From UBA1794 sp964439955 (GTDB taxonomy: Bacteria > Bacteroidota > Bacteroidia > Bacteroidales > Bacteroidaceae): a DNA stretch of 24,091 nt. Each line of letters opens with the position of its first letter. The first letter of the stretch is position 1. The notes under the pieces are model-generated. The model was not told the DNA's origin. It worked only from the letters and a program-made list of their open reading frames with translations, and searched no databases. The DNA lies in contig CAYTPX010000028.1 of NCBI GenBank assembly GCA_964439955.1, forward strand, positions 1 to 24,091. Direction: 5' to 3'. This document shows positions 14,979-22,324 of this stretch, in pieces. The translations under genes and the position numbers were made by a program.

Positions 14979-17387
14979 ATGAACAGACTTTTGACCGCCG
15001 CTCTGCTGACCTCTGTGACTTGTGGGGTAGGAGCTCAAGAAAACAACGGATTGCACGGCTATCCTATCGACCCGGTGCCTTTTACGTCCGTAAAAGTGAC
15101 AGACGGTTTCTGGGGGCAGCGTTTGCAGGCCAGCCGTGAGGTGACCATTCCTTTGGCTTTCAGTAAATGCGAGGAAACGGGACGTTATGAGAATTTTGTG
15201 AAAGCTGCCCATCCTAGCGACGACTATAAAGTCGGGGGGTATTCCTTCGATGATACGGATGTGTACAAAACGATAGAAGGGGCGAGCTACCTGTTGCAGA
15301 CTTATCCCGACAAGGCGATGGAGGCCTACATTGACAGCGTGGTCGATATCATGGCTGCCGCCCAAGAACCGGACGGGTATCTGTATACGGCCCGTACGAT
15401 GAACCCCAAGCATCCGCATGACTGGGCAGGGAGCACGCGCTGGGAGAAGGTGGAAGACCTCAGCCACGAGTTTTACAACTTGGGGCACATGATAGAAGGT
15501 GCTATCGCCTATTACCAGGCCACGGGCAAACGGAAATTCTTGGATATCGCAATCCGTTATGCTGATTGCGTGTGCCGTGAAGTCGGGCCTAACCCCGGGC
15601 AAGTGGTGCGCGTCCCCGGCCACCAGATTGCCGAGATGGCCTTGGCCAAGCTCTACTTGGTTACGGGCGAGCAAAAGTATCTGGACCAGGCCAAGTTCTT
15701 CCTCGACATGCGCGGAAAGACTTCGGTAAGGACGGAATACAGCCAGTCGCATAAGCCGGTCGTGGAGCAGGATGAGGCCGTGGGGCACGCCGTGCGCGCG
15801 GGTTATATGTATTCTGGAATGGCGGACGTGGCCGCTTTGACAGGCGACTCGTTGTACATCAAGGCTATTGACCGCATTTGGGATAACATCGTGACGAAGA
15901 AATATTATATTACCGGAGGTGTTGGCGCCACGGCCAGCGGCGAAGCCTATGGGAAGAACTACGAGTTGCCTAACATGTCGGCCTATTGCGAGACATGCGC
16001 GGCCATTAGTGTCGTATATTTGAACCACCGTCTTTTCCTCCTGCATGGGGATTCTAAATACTACGATGTGCTTGAGCGGACATTGTATAATGGTGTGCTC
16101 TCCGGTATCTCCTTGGATGGCGGTGCTTTCTTCTATCCCAATCCGTTGCAGTCGATGGGACAGCACCAGCGCCAGCCGTGGTTCGGGTGTGCTTGTTGCC
16201 CTTCTAATGTGTGCCGCTTCATTCCCTCGGTGCCGGGTTATGTATATGCGGTGAAGGATCAGAGCCTGTATGTCAATTTGTTTATGAGCAATACGGCCAC
16301 GGTGGAAGTAGGCGGAAAGAAAGTAACCGTGGAGCAAGAGGCGGATTACCCGTGGAGTGGGGACATCTCTTTGGGCATTTCCCCCAGCCGCAGCCAGCAG
16401 TTCGCCCTCAAAGTGCGTGTGCCGAGTTGGCTGAAGGGCGAGCCGGTCCCGGGCAGTACGTTGTACCGCTATAACGACGGGAAGGAGCTTACTTACAAGA
16501 TAACGGTGAATGGTGAGGAAGTGGGTTCGCTCACAGAGGATGGCTATTATACGATTGACCGCAAATGGAAGAAAGGCGACAAAGTGGAGGTGCATTTCGA
16601 TATGGAGCCTCGTACGGTGAAAGCCAACTCCCAGGTGGAAGCTGACCGTGGACGAGTTTCCGTGGAGTGCGGGCCTATTGTCTATTGTGCAGAGTGGCCG
16701 GACAATGACTTCGATGTATTGACCGTCCTGATGGGCCGCGAGCCGAAATTGGCGGTTTCCGACGGGAAGGTGCTGGATTATGCGGTGAAGAATGTTTCGG
16801 CGCCCGCCCAGGTTTTACGTTACGATGAAGATGGCATGTTGGCTGTCGATAGGGTTACGCTGAATATGATACCTTATTATTCTTGGGCGCACCGTGGGAG
16901 CGGGAACATGGCCGTATGGCTTCCGGACGATGTGAGCGCGGTAACGCCGAAGTCGCAACCGACCATTGCCTCGAGAAGCGAGATTTCTTGCTCCAAACGG
17001 GTGGGTTCGCTTAGTTCACTGTCCGATGGTTTGGTGCCGAAAAATGCTGATGACCGTACGATGCCTTACATGCATTGGTGGCCCAACAAGGGGACTGAGG
17101 AATGGGTACAATACACTTTCCCCGAAGTAATGACCGTTTCCTCTTGCGAGGTGTATTGGTTTGACGATGCTCCTTGGGGTGAGACCCGTGTTCCCAAATA
17201 CTGGAAAGTGCAATATCAAGATGCTTCCGGCAATTGGGTAGACGTTTCCGACCCGTCTGCCTATGGGGTGGAGCGTGGAACCTCGAACTATGTGAAGTTT
17301 ACACCGGTGACGACGAATGCCATCCGCTTGCTCATCCAACTGCGGGATAACTTCGCGGCTGGAATTTCTGAATGGTCGATAAAGTAA
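14979..17387 (+). CDS. secreted GH127-type beta-L-arabinofuranosidase (DUF1680) with C-terminal discoidin-like domain
   Basis: An 802-residue glycoside hydrolase with a signal peptide (about 1-19, MNRLLTAALLTSVTCGVGA). The (alpha/alpha)6 catalytic domain has the cysteine-glutamate zinc site known from Bifidobacterium HypBA1: Glu338 and Cys340 in YCETCA, and Cys406/Cys407 in GCACCPSN. The second of these clusters holds the catalytic nucleophile cysteine in this family. A beta-sandwich region follows (about 420-620), and residues about 685-802 (YTFPEVMTVSSCEVYWFDD... ISEWSIK) look like an F5/8-type carbohydrate-binding domain. The family removes beta-L-arabinofuranose from plant glycans and hydroxyproline-linked arabinosides; some members act on other sugars. 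No SusC/SusD pair or sensor accompanies it. Confidence 0.93.
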   Translation: MNRLLTAALLTSVTCGVGAQENNGLHGYPIDPVPFTSVKVTDGFWGQRLQASREVTIPLAFSKCEETGRYENFVKAAHPSDDYKVGGYSFDDTDVYKTIEGASYLLQTYPDKAMEAYIDSVVDIMAAAQEPDGYLYTARTMNPKHPHDWAGSTRWEKVEDLSHEFYNLGHMIEGAIAYYQATGKRKFLDIAIRYADCVCREVGPNPGQVVRVPGHQIAEMALAKLYLVTGEQKYLDQAKFFLDMRGKTSVRTEYSQSHKPVVEQDEAVGHAVRAGYMYSGMADVAALTGDSLYIKAIDRIWDNIVTKKYYITGGVGATASGEAYGKNYELPNMSAYCETCAAISVVYLNHRLFLLHGDSKYYDVLERTLYNGVLSGISLDGGAFFYPNPLQSMGQHQRQPWFGCACCPSNVCRFIPSVPGYVYAVKDQSLYVNLFMSNTATVEVGGKKVTVEQEADYPWSGDISLGISPSRSQQFALKVRVPSWLKGEPVPGSTLYRYNDGKELTYKITVNGEEVGSLTEDGYYTIDRKWKKGDKVEVHFDMEPRTVKANSQVEADRGRVSVECGPIVYCAEWPDNDFDVLTVLMGREPKLAVSDGKVLDYAVKNVSAPAQVLRYDEDGMLAVDRVTLNMIPYYSWAHRGSGNMAVWLPDDVSAVTPKSQPTIASRSEISCSKRVGSLSSLSDGLVPKNADDRTMPYMHWWPNKGTEEWVQYTFPEVMTVSSCEVYWFDDAPWGETRVPKYWKVQYQDASGNWVDVSDPSAYGVERGTSNYVKFTPVTTNAIRLLIQLRDNFAAGISEWSIK

Positions 17388-17434
17388 GGAAGCATGGGAA
17401 AATAGGAATAGGAATAAAACTAAAGTTATAAGAA

Positions 17435-17480
17435 GGAAGAGTAGACTCCGGGCTTTTACGCTTGGGTTTACTCTTTCTTT
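17435..17480 (+). terminator. imperfect hairpin with T-rich tail between GH127 and the S9 peptidase
   Basis: GGAAGAGTA (17435-17443) pairs with TACTCTTTC (17469-17477) with one G-T pair, and pairing continues inward with several G-T pairs. The tail reads TTTAAAC. It may end or attenuate transcription after GH127. No promoter is seen between it and the S9 gene, so partial read-through would make the two genes one unit. Confidence 0.42.
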
Positions 17481-17505
17481 AAACGGAAAAACCAAGATTA
17501 GCATT

Positions 17506-19653
17506 ATGATGAAAACGAAGACGAAAGTATTGTTCTTGTTTGCTGCTGCGGCTTTGTGCCCGGCGGCACAACTCTTCCCTCAGGGAATGGTTGACGATTA
17601 CAAGCGGGCATTTGCGGCTTCGCGCATGTTTGGCAATGACAAAGTTGTAGGAAGTGTGCGTGACGTGCGTTGGAATGGCGATGAACACCGTTTTTGGTAT
17701 ACGACGAACACGCCGGATAGCCTCTTTTATGTCGTCGTGGATGCGGACAACAAGTCCCGTACCGCCTATAAGACGATGGAAGAGGTACGGGCCGCTTTGG
17801 ATATTCCTGCTCCCGGGGAAGAACCCCGCCGCGGGCCACGCCGCCCCCAGAAGCATTGGATGGTGACTGATCCGGAAAATGAAGGCGGCCCCGTTGCAAG
17901 CCCGGACGGGAAGATGGAAGCCTACGTAAAGAATTATAATTTATATGTCCGCAATTTGGAGACGCGCGAGGAGCGGGCTTTGACGAATGACGGCGGCTTA
18001 GGCTTCTATTACTCGTGTTATATCAGCTGGTCGCCCGATAGCAAGAAAGTCGCGGCTAACAAGTTGCGGCGCGCCGAGAAACATTATGTGAGCTTTGTGG
18101 AATCTTCGCCTGCCGATCAAATCCAGCCCAAGCTCCACACAATGGAATATTGCAAGCCCGGTGATGATTTAGATTACCATGAACCCCGGATTGTAAATGT
18201 CGAGACCGGCCAGTTCATAGCTCCTTCCACCGAATTGTTCAGCCATCAATATTCGTTGAGTACCCCTTATTGGTCCCAGGATGGCAAGGCAGTTTATTTC
18301 GAATACAACGAGCGTGGCCACAAAGTCTACCGTTTGTTGGAGTTGTCGGCAGAGACGGGACAGGTACGCCCCATAGTGGAAGAAACGAGCGATAAGTTTG
18401 TCAATTACAGCCGTCTCTACCGGCGTTTCATCAACGGGGGCAAAGAACTGCTTTGGACGAGTGAGCGCGACAACCACAACCACATCTATCTGTATGACGT
18501 GGCGACCGGGCAAGTGAAACGGCAAGTTACAAAAGGAGAATGGTATGTGCGCCAGATTTTGCACGTCGATGAGGACAACAGCGTGATTTACTTTACGGCA
18601 AACGGCATGCGTCCGGGCGAAGACCCTTATTTGCTTTATTATTACCGCATAGGCTTGGACGGGAAAAATCTCGTATGCCTGACCCCGGAGGAGGGAAATC
18701 ATTCGGCCCGTTTCTCTTCCGACTGGAAGTATCTGGTGGACACTTACTCGAAAGCCGACGTGCCGCCCGTGACGGAATTGCGCGACGCACAGACCGGCGA
18801 ATTGGTCATGGCCTTGGAGAAAGCCGACATCTCGAACCTTTTGGCTGCCGGCTGGCAGGCTCCCGAGGTATTCCATGCACCGGGACGCGATGGCAAGACG
18901 GAGATGTGGGGCATCATACAGCGGCCTTCCAACTTCGACCCGAACAAGAAATATCCGATTATCGAATACATCTATTCGGGTCCGGGCGATGCGTATGTAC
19001 CGAAGTCTTTCCAGTCCTATAACTGGACGACTACGGCGTTGGCCGAAATCGGCTTTATCGTCGTGCAGTTGGATGCAATGGGTACGAGTTATCGGTCGAA
19101 AGAATTTGAAGAGGTGTGTTATAAGAACCTGAAAGATGCCGGTTTGCCTGACCGCATGGCGTGGATAAAGACCGCTGCGGAGAAGTATCCTTATATGGAT
19201 ATCGACCGGGTCGGCATCTATGGCTGTTCGGCTGGTGGCCAGGAGAGTATGGCCGCCGTGCTCCAGTACCCCGAGTTCTATAAAGCCGCATACAGCGCCT
19301 GCGGATGCCACGACAACCGTATGGACAAGATCTGGTGGAACGAGCAATGGATGGGCTATCCCATAGATAGCTCGTATATCGAATGCAGCAACGTCGAGAT
19401 GGCCCACAAATTGAGTGTCCCGCTTATGTTGGTGGTCGGGGAGATGGACGATAACGTCGATCCGGCCAGCACAATGCAGGTGGTGAATGCCTTGATCAAG
19501 GCCAACAAGGACTTTGACTTGCTCGTAATCCCCGGTGCCCGTCATACGATGGGCGAGAGTTATGGCGAACACAAACGCTACGACTTCTTCGTAGAACACC
19601 TGATGGGCAAGTTCCCGCCGAAGTGGAGCGAATTCGACGACGAGGAAGGATAA
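17506..19653 (+). CDS. secreted S9-family serine peptidase (dipeptidyl-peptidase IV-like architecture)
   Basis: A 715-residue peptidase with a signal peptide (about 1-25), a beta-propeller DPP-IV N-domain (about 90-440; WSPDSKK, WSQDGKAVYFEYNERGHKVYRLL) and a C-terminal S9 alpha/beta-hydrolase domain. The catalytic triad is Ser575 (GCSAGG), Asp648 (GEMDDNVDP) and His680 (GARHTMGE). True DPP-IV enzymes carry a Glu-Glu motif (DWVYEEE) before the first WSPDG strand to grip the substrate amino terminus. Here that segment reads GGLGFYYSCYISWSPDS and has no such pair, so the specificity may differ from X-Pro dipeptide release. Serine elbow GxSAGG also departs from the usual GWSYGG/GxSYGG. It ends just before a long hairpin at 19695. 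Confidence 0.92.
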   Translation: MMKTKTKVLFLFAAAALCPAAQLFPQGMVDDYKRAFAASRMFGNDKVVGSVRDVRWNGDEHRFWYTTNTPDSLFYVVVDADNKSRTAYKTMEEVRAALDIPAPGEEPRRGPRRPQKHWMVTDPENEGGPVASPDGKMEAYVKNYNLYVRNLETREERALTNDGGLGFYYSCYISWSPDSKKVAANKLRRAEKHYVSFVESSPADQIQPKLHTMEYCKPGDDLDYHEPRIVNVETGQFIAPSTELFSHQYSLSTPYWSQDGKAVYFEYNERGHKVYRLLELSAETGQVRPIVEETSDKFVNYSRLYRRFINGGKELLWTSERDNHNHIYLYDVATGQVKRQVTKGEWYVRQILHVDEDNSVIYFTANGMRPGEDPYLLYYYRIGLDGKNLVCLTPEEGNHSARFSSDWKYLVDTYSKADVPPVTELRDAQTGELVMALEKADISNLLAAGWQAPEVFHAPGRDGKTEMWGIIQRPSNFDPNKKYPIIEYIYSGPGDAYVPKSFQSYNWTTTALAEIGFIVVQLDAMGTSYRSKEFEEVCYKNLKDAGLPDRMAWIKTAAEKYPYMDIDRVGIYGCSAGGQESMAAVLQYPEFYKAAYSACGCHDNRMDKIWWNEQWMGYPIDSSYIECSNVEMAHKLSVPLMLVVGEMDDNVDPASTMQVVNALIKANKDFDLLVIPGARHTMGESYGEHKRYDFFVEHLMGKFPPKWSEFDDEEG

Positions 19654-19694
19654 CCCTTTCCACTCTTCCGGGTTGAAAGATACCCCATCGGAAT

Positions 19695-19740
19695 GGAACG
19701 CGGCAACCCCGTATATGAAACGGGGTTACGCGTTCCTTTT
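19695..19740 (+). terminator. long stable hairpin after the S9 peptidase gene
   Basis: GGAACGCG (19695-19702) pairs with CGCGTTCC (19729-19736), and inside it AACCCCGT (19705-19712) pairs with ACGGGGTT (19720-19727), loop ATATGAA. The two 8-bp stems are separated by a 2/1-base internal loop, and a TTTT follows. This is a likely terminator; the length and perfection also suit a repeated palindromic element. The remaining gap to 20,060 holds only a small AAAGCC/GGCTTT hairpin (19833-19847) and no credible gene. Confidence 0.62.
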
Positions 19741-20055
19741 CCGTATTGGACAGTCTCCAAGGCCGTGTGGAGGAGCACCCTAAGGACAGAAGCCCTCGGG
19801 GGGGATAAGATTGTGCCAAGGGGCGGTATCACAAAGCCCAAGGCTTTTCCCATTATGTGCTGGATGTTTTTGTTCTCCGGTGCACGGATTATGAACGATA
19901 GGGGAGGCGTTTGTTGCATGGCTATATGGTCGTATGGATTGCGATGGAAGATATTTGGAAGAAAAATAGGGAAGGCTGGATTTTTTTATCCGACGGAATT
20001 GCCTGGAAGCCAATAAAAGCGAGGAAAAAGTAACCACCTGACAAATAGGCAACTT

Positions 20056-20087
20056 CTTGTTAATCTGTTTGCAAGATGCTAATTTTG
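20056..20087 (+). promoter_or_regulatory. promoter of the Cys-rich repeat peptide gene
   Basis: CTTG (20056-20059), exactly 20 bp, then TAATTTTG (20080-20087), a perfect TAnnTTTG. The predicted start near 20093 lies downstream of the open frame's first ATG (20076), so translation must begin at a later ATG (20139 or 20151). Confidence 0.65.
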
Positions 20088-20138
20088 TATCCAGAAAGCA
20101 GGAAGAGTTTTATAAGACTTGGATTGTATCATTTTAAA

Positions 20139-20480
20139 ATGCCAAAGATTATGTTGAAGAACCGTTTTTTCAAAGAATTGAATGCTTCGAGTGCCTGCGG
20201 TAGTGCCTGCGGGGCAAGTGAGAAACCCGAAGAGAAGCCTGCGGCCTGCGGTAGCGCCTGCGGGGCAGGCGAGAAACCCGAAGAGAAGCCTGCGGCCTGT
20301 GGCAGCGCCTGCGGGGCNNNNNNNNNNNNNNNNNNNNNNNNNNNNNNNNNNNNNNNNNNNNNNNNNNNNNNNNNNNNNNNNNNNNNNNNNNNNNNNNNNN
20401 NNNNNNNNNNNNNNNNNGGCGAGAAACCCGAAGAGAAGCCTGCGGCCTGTGGCAGCGCCTGCGGGGCAGGCGAGAAATAG
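20139..20480 (+). CDS. ACGX-repeat Cys-rich peptide, putative RiPP precursor (contains assembly gap)
   Basis: A short basic leader (MPKIMLKNRFFKELNASS) is followed by tandem 17-residue units, ACGSACGAGEKPEEKPA, each with two Ala-Cys-Gly motifs and a charged Pro/Glu/Lys spacer. Units start at 20193, 20244 and 20295. The third runs into 100 Ns (20318-20417), and the array resumes in frame and stops as ...ACGSACGAGEK at 20478-20480. The first unit differs by one residue (ASE for AGE). Codons vary silently between units. Repeated Cys motifs after a short leader, directly upstream of a radical SAM/SPASM gene, are typical of a modified-peptide precursor. I recall a class named for ACGX repeats with such a partner. 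Start could also be the ATG at 20151. The true number of units is unknown. Confidence 0.82.
   Translation: MPKIMLKNRFFKELNASSACGSACGASEKPEEKPAACGSACGAGEKPEEKPAACGSACGXXXXXXXXXXXXXXXXXXXXXXXXXXXXXXXXXXGEKPEEKPAACGSACGAGEK
20193..20480 (+). repeat. 51-bp tandem repeat array inside the peptide gene
   Basis: Complete units at 20193-20243 and 20244-20294, a partial unit at 20295-20317, then the gap, then the end of a unit at 20418-20444 and a final partial unit at 20445-20480. The period is 51 bp, a multiple of three, which is why several other frames across it are also open. Between units only third-position changes and one Ser/Gly change are seen. Confidence 0.95.
20318..20417. other. assembly gap of exactly 100 N
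   Basis: One hundred Ns is a standard placeholder for a gap of unknown size. It falls inside the tandem repeat, so short reads probably could not span the array. If repeats continue perfectly, the real missing length should be 1 + 51n bases. Confidence 0.98.
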
Positions 20481-20497
20481 GCTTGCCATACGTGCTC

Positions 20498-20533
20498 CTC
20501 GGCAGGAGAATATCCTGCCGGGGTTTTTATTTT
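20498..20533 (+). terminator. intrinsic terminator/attenuator between precursor and radical SAM genes
   Basis: CGGCAGGA (20500-20507) pairs perfectly with TCCTGCCG (20513-20520), loop GAATA, followed by GGG and TTTTTATTTT. It starts 20 bases after the precursor stop and no new promoter is obvious before the radical SAM gene. Partial read-through would give much precursor and little enzyme, a usual arrangement in RiPP operons. Confidence 0.75.
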
Positions 20534-20567
20534 CACCATCTTGCCACAGGCACAATCATTCAGGGGG

Positions 20568-20657
20568 ATGCCCTGTAACTGGAAGACCTGCCGGACCTGT
20601 AAATCTGCATGCCGCGACACTTCGGGGCATTGCCCGGACTCCAGGAATGATGCCTGA
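20568..20657 (+). CDS. possible Cys-rich 29-residue peptide
   Basis: A small open frame begins with ATG after GGGGG and ends in TGA two bases before the radical SAM ATG. It would encode MPCNWKTCRTCKSAC... with cysteines at 3, 8, 11, 15 and 22. Five Cys in 29 residues and the tight spacing to the maturase start are suggestive, either as a second substrate or as a translation-coupling leader. It could equally be chance: the frame is short and lies in the precursor's own reading phase. I know of no family match. Confidence 0.3.
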   Translation: MPCNWKTCRTCKSACRDTSGHCPDSRNDA

Positions 20658-20659
20658 AC

Positions 20660-21691
20660 ATGAATATGGAATACTTTGCTTTTCAATGGCATATCACCGA
20701 AGCGTGCGACCAGCGTTGCAGGCATTGCTACATTTATGCCTTGGGCAGCCATGCCAAATTCAGGGAAACGACGGAGAAAGACATGAACGCCGTCATCGCC
20801 AATATAAAAGCCTTCGGACGGAAAGCCAACCGCCTTCCTTACCTCTATATTACGGGTGGCGACCCAATTCTGCATCCGGAGTTCTGGAGTTTGGCCGGGA
20901 AGTTGAAATCTGAACGGATACCATTTGCCATTTTGGGCAATCCGTTCCACTTGGACGGGGACGTTTGTAGGCGGCTGGCGGCATGCGGTTGCCGTAAATA
21001 CCAGCTTTCATTGGACGGCTTGGAGGCCACGCACGACCGCATACGCCGCCCGGGGTCTTTCAAGGAGACGTTCGCCGCCATCCCATACCTGCAACGGGCG
21101 GGCATAACCGTCGCAATCATGGCAACGGTTTCCAAGTGGAATTTCCGGGAAATACCGGGGCTGGTTGATGTCGTGGTGGAGCATAAGGCAGATGTGTTTG
21201 CCTTTGCCCGCTATTGTCCCGATGCCGGGAGCAAGGACTCTTGTTGCACCCCCGAAGAATACAGGGAAATGTTGGGACAATGCTGGGAGAAGTTCGAGCA
21301 TTACAGGGGCGGGCCGACTTGGTTTAATCTGAAAGACCACCTTTGGACCTTGTTCAAATATGAAAGGGGCTTGTTCGATCCGGCAGCCTATCCTGACGAT
21401 GAGCTTGTTTACGACGGTTGCAACTGCGGGAACTGCCACCTCACCATCCTGCCGGACGGCGCGGTATATGCTTGCAGGCGTATGGAAAGCAAGGTGGGCA
21501 ATGCGCTTGAAGACGATTTGTACACGCTCTTTACGGGCGCCAAGATGGACGGATACCGGCGGTATGAGGATTTTGAGAAATGCGGCAAATGCGAATTGTT
21601 GCGTTTCTGCCGTGGGTGTCCGGCTGTGGCCTATGGCTACCACGGCAGTATGTATGCACCCGACCCGCAATGCTGGAAACAAATCCAATAA
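20660..21691 (+). CDS. radical SAM/SPASM peptide maturase, ACGX-type system
   Basis: A 343-residue iron-sulfur enzyme. The N-terminal CxxxCxxC is Cys16, Cys20, Cys23 and binds the SAM-cleaving 4Fe-4S cluster; GGDP at 66-69 follows. The C-terminal SPASM region supplies Cys254, 256, 259 and 272, then the CxxCxxxxxCxxC set Cys308, 311, 317, 320, and Cys338, enough for two auxiliary clusters. SPASM enzymes commonly modify ribosomal peptides (thioether links, epimerisation, C-C bonds). No separate RiPP-recognition (RRE) domain is evident in the roughly 230 residues before the SPASM part. It follows the repeat peptide gene by 179 bp and precedes a nitroreductase by 16 bp. Start at 20660; the ATG two codons later is also possible. 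Confidence 0.9.
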   Translation: MNMEYFAFQWHITEACDQRCRHCYIYALGSHAKFRETTEKDMNAVIANIKAFGRKANRLPYLYITGGDPILHPEFWSLAGKLKSERIPFAILGNPFHLDGDVCRRLAACGCRKYQLSLDGLEATHDRIRRPGSFKETFAAIPYLQRAGITVAIMATVSKWNFREIPGLVDVVVEHKADVFAFARYCPDAGSKDSCCTPEEYREMLGQCWEKFEHYRGGPTWFNLKDHLWTLFKYERGLFDPAAYPDDELVYDGCNCGNCHLTILPDGAVYACRRMESKVGNALEDDLYTLFTGAKMDGYRRYEDFEKCGKCELLRFCRGCPAVAYGYHGSMYAPDPQCWKQIQ

Positions 21692-21707
21692 GTTAAGCCA
21701 AGGAATT

Positions 21708-22301
21708 ATGATAAACAACGCAGTGATAGATAATATGCTGAAGCGGCGCAGCATCCGCCGTTTCAGGCAAGGGCAAATCAGCGGGGAAGAACTCGATGCC
21801 ATCTTGCAGGCCGGATTGCATGCCCCCAGTGCCGGAGGCCGTCAAGGCGTGCTTTTTGTGGTATCGCAGGATAAGGAAACAAACGGGAAGTTGGGGCGCA
21901 TCAAGAAAGCCCACTTCCACGGCAGGATGTCCACGGCAGAAGCCTATGTATCGAAGGAGCAGCCGAGCATTGCCGATGACGCTTCCATCAAGAATGCCTT
22001 TTACGATGCCCCGACCGTGGTAACCCTTTTTGCCCCCAAGCAGTTCCCTTATGCGGAAAGCGACGCCTGCGTGGCGGCGGAGAACATGCTGCTGGCGGCC
22101 ACGTCGCTTGGCATCGGCTCATGCTACATAGGTTCGGCATGGGAATCTTTCGACGACGCGTTCGGGCACGAAACGCTCCAAAAGTGGGGCGTCCGCACGG
22201 ATTATTACGCAGTTCTCCATGTGCTGCTCGGCTATCCGGCAGACGATATGGCTGCCATTAAGGCCAGGCCCCGGAAAGAAGGGCGTGTGATGATTGTGTA
22301 G
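21708..22301 (+). CDS. nitroreductase-family FMN oxidoreductase
   Basis: A 197-residue flavoprotein of the nitroreductase fold. RRSIRRF (about 13-19) is the FMN-phosphate-binding N-terminal motif, APSAGGRQ (about 39-46) the second flavin contact, and the C-terminal half has ENMLLAATSLGIGSCYIGS and a final LLGYPAD. The start ATG follows AAGGA at a good distance and lies 16 bp after the radical SAM stop, so co-expression is likely. The longer open frame upstream is a shadow of the radical SAM gene. Family members reduce nitro groups or quinones, or oxidise azolines to azoles in some modified peptides. Here either a tailoring role or simple proximity is possible. Confidence 0.9.
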   Translation: MINNAVIDNMLKRRSIRRFRQGQISGEELDAILQAGLHAPSAGGRQGVLFVVSQDKETNGKLGRIKKAHFHGRMSTAEAYVSKEQPSIADDASIKNAFYDAPTVVTLFAPKQFPYAESDACVAAENMLLAATSLGIGSCYIGSAWESFDDAFGHETLQKWGVRTDYYAVLHVLLGYPADDMAAIKARPRKEGRVMIV

Positions 22302-22324
22302 CCCGGTAATCCATAACGGCGGGA

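Noticed and set aside
14967..16595. 542-residue minus-strand open frame
   Set aside because: It is antisense to the GH127 gene, whose signal peptide, active-site motifs and promoter are all clear. The translation is His/Arg-rich and resembles no family.
17406..17415. Direct repeat TAGGAA as an operator before the S9 gene
   Set aside because: Only two short A-rich copies with no symmetry; not enough to support a binding site.
18169..19599. 476-residue minus-strand open frame
   Set aside because: Shadow of the S9 peptidase, which has its full catalytic triad in the plus frame.
19693..20016. 107-residue plus-strand open frame
   Set aside because: It begins inside the long hairpin, has no ribosome-binding site or recognisable domain, and its composition does not look like a protein.
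20193..20480. CRISPR array
   Set aside because: The units are directly adjacent and nearly identical with no unique spacers, and there are no cas genes; it is a coding tandem repeat.
20182..20913. Second plus-strand frame with repeats RNPKRSLRP...APAG
   Set aside because: Same cause: a repeat length divisible by three keeps other frames open. It runs into the radical SAM gene out of frame, while the Cys-repeat frame has the promoter, leader and a stop before the hairpin.
20129..20950. 273-residue minus-strand open frame across the repeats
   Set aside because: It runs antisense through the peptide gene and the start of the radical SAM gene. It stays open because a 51-bp repeat without a stop in that frame cannot introduce one.
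21360..21707. N-terminal extension of the nitroreductase
   Set aside because: The upstream 116 codons overlap the radical SAM gene in another phase. The ATG at 21708 with AAGGA gives the normal family N-terminus and length.
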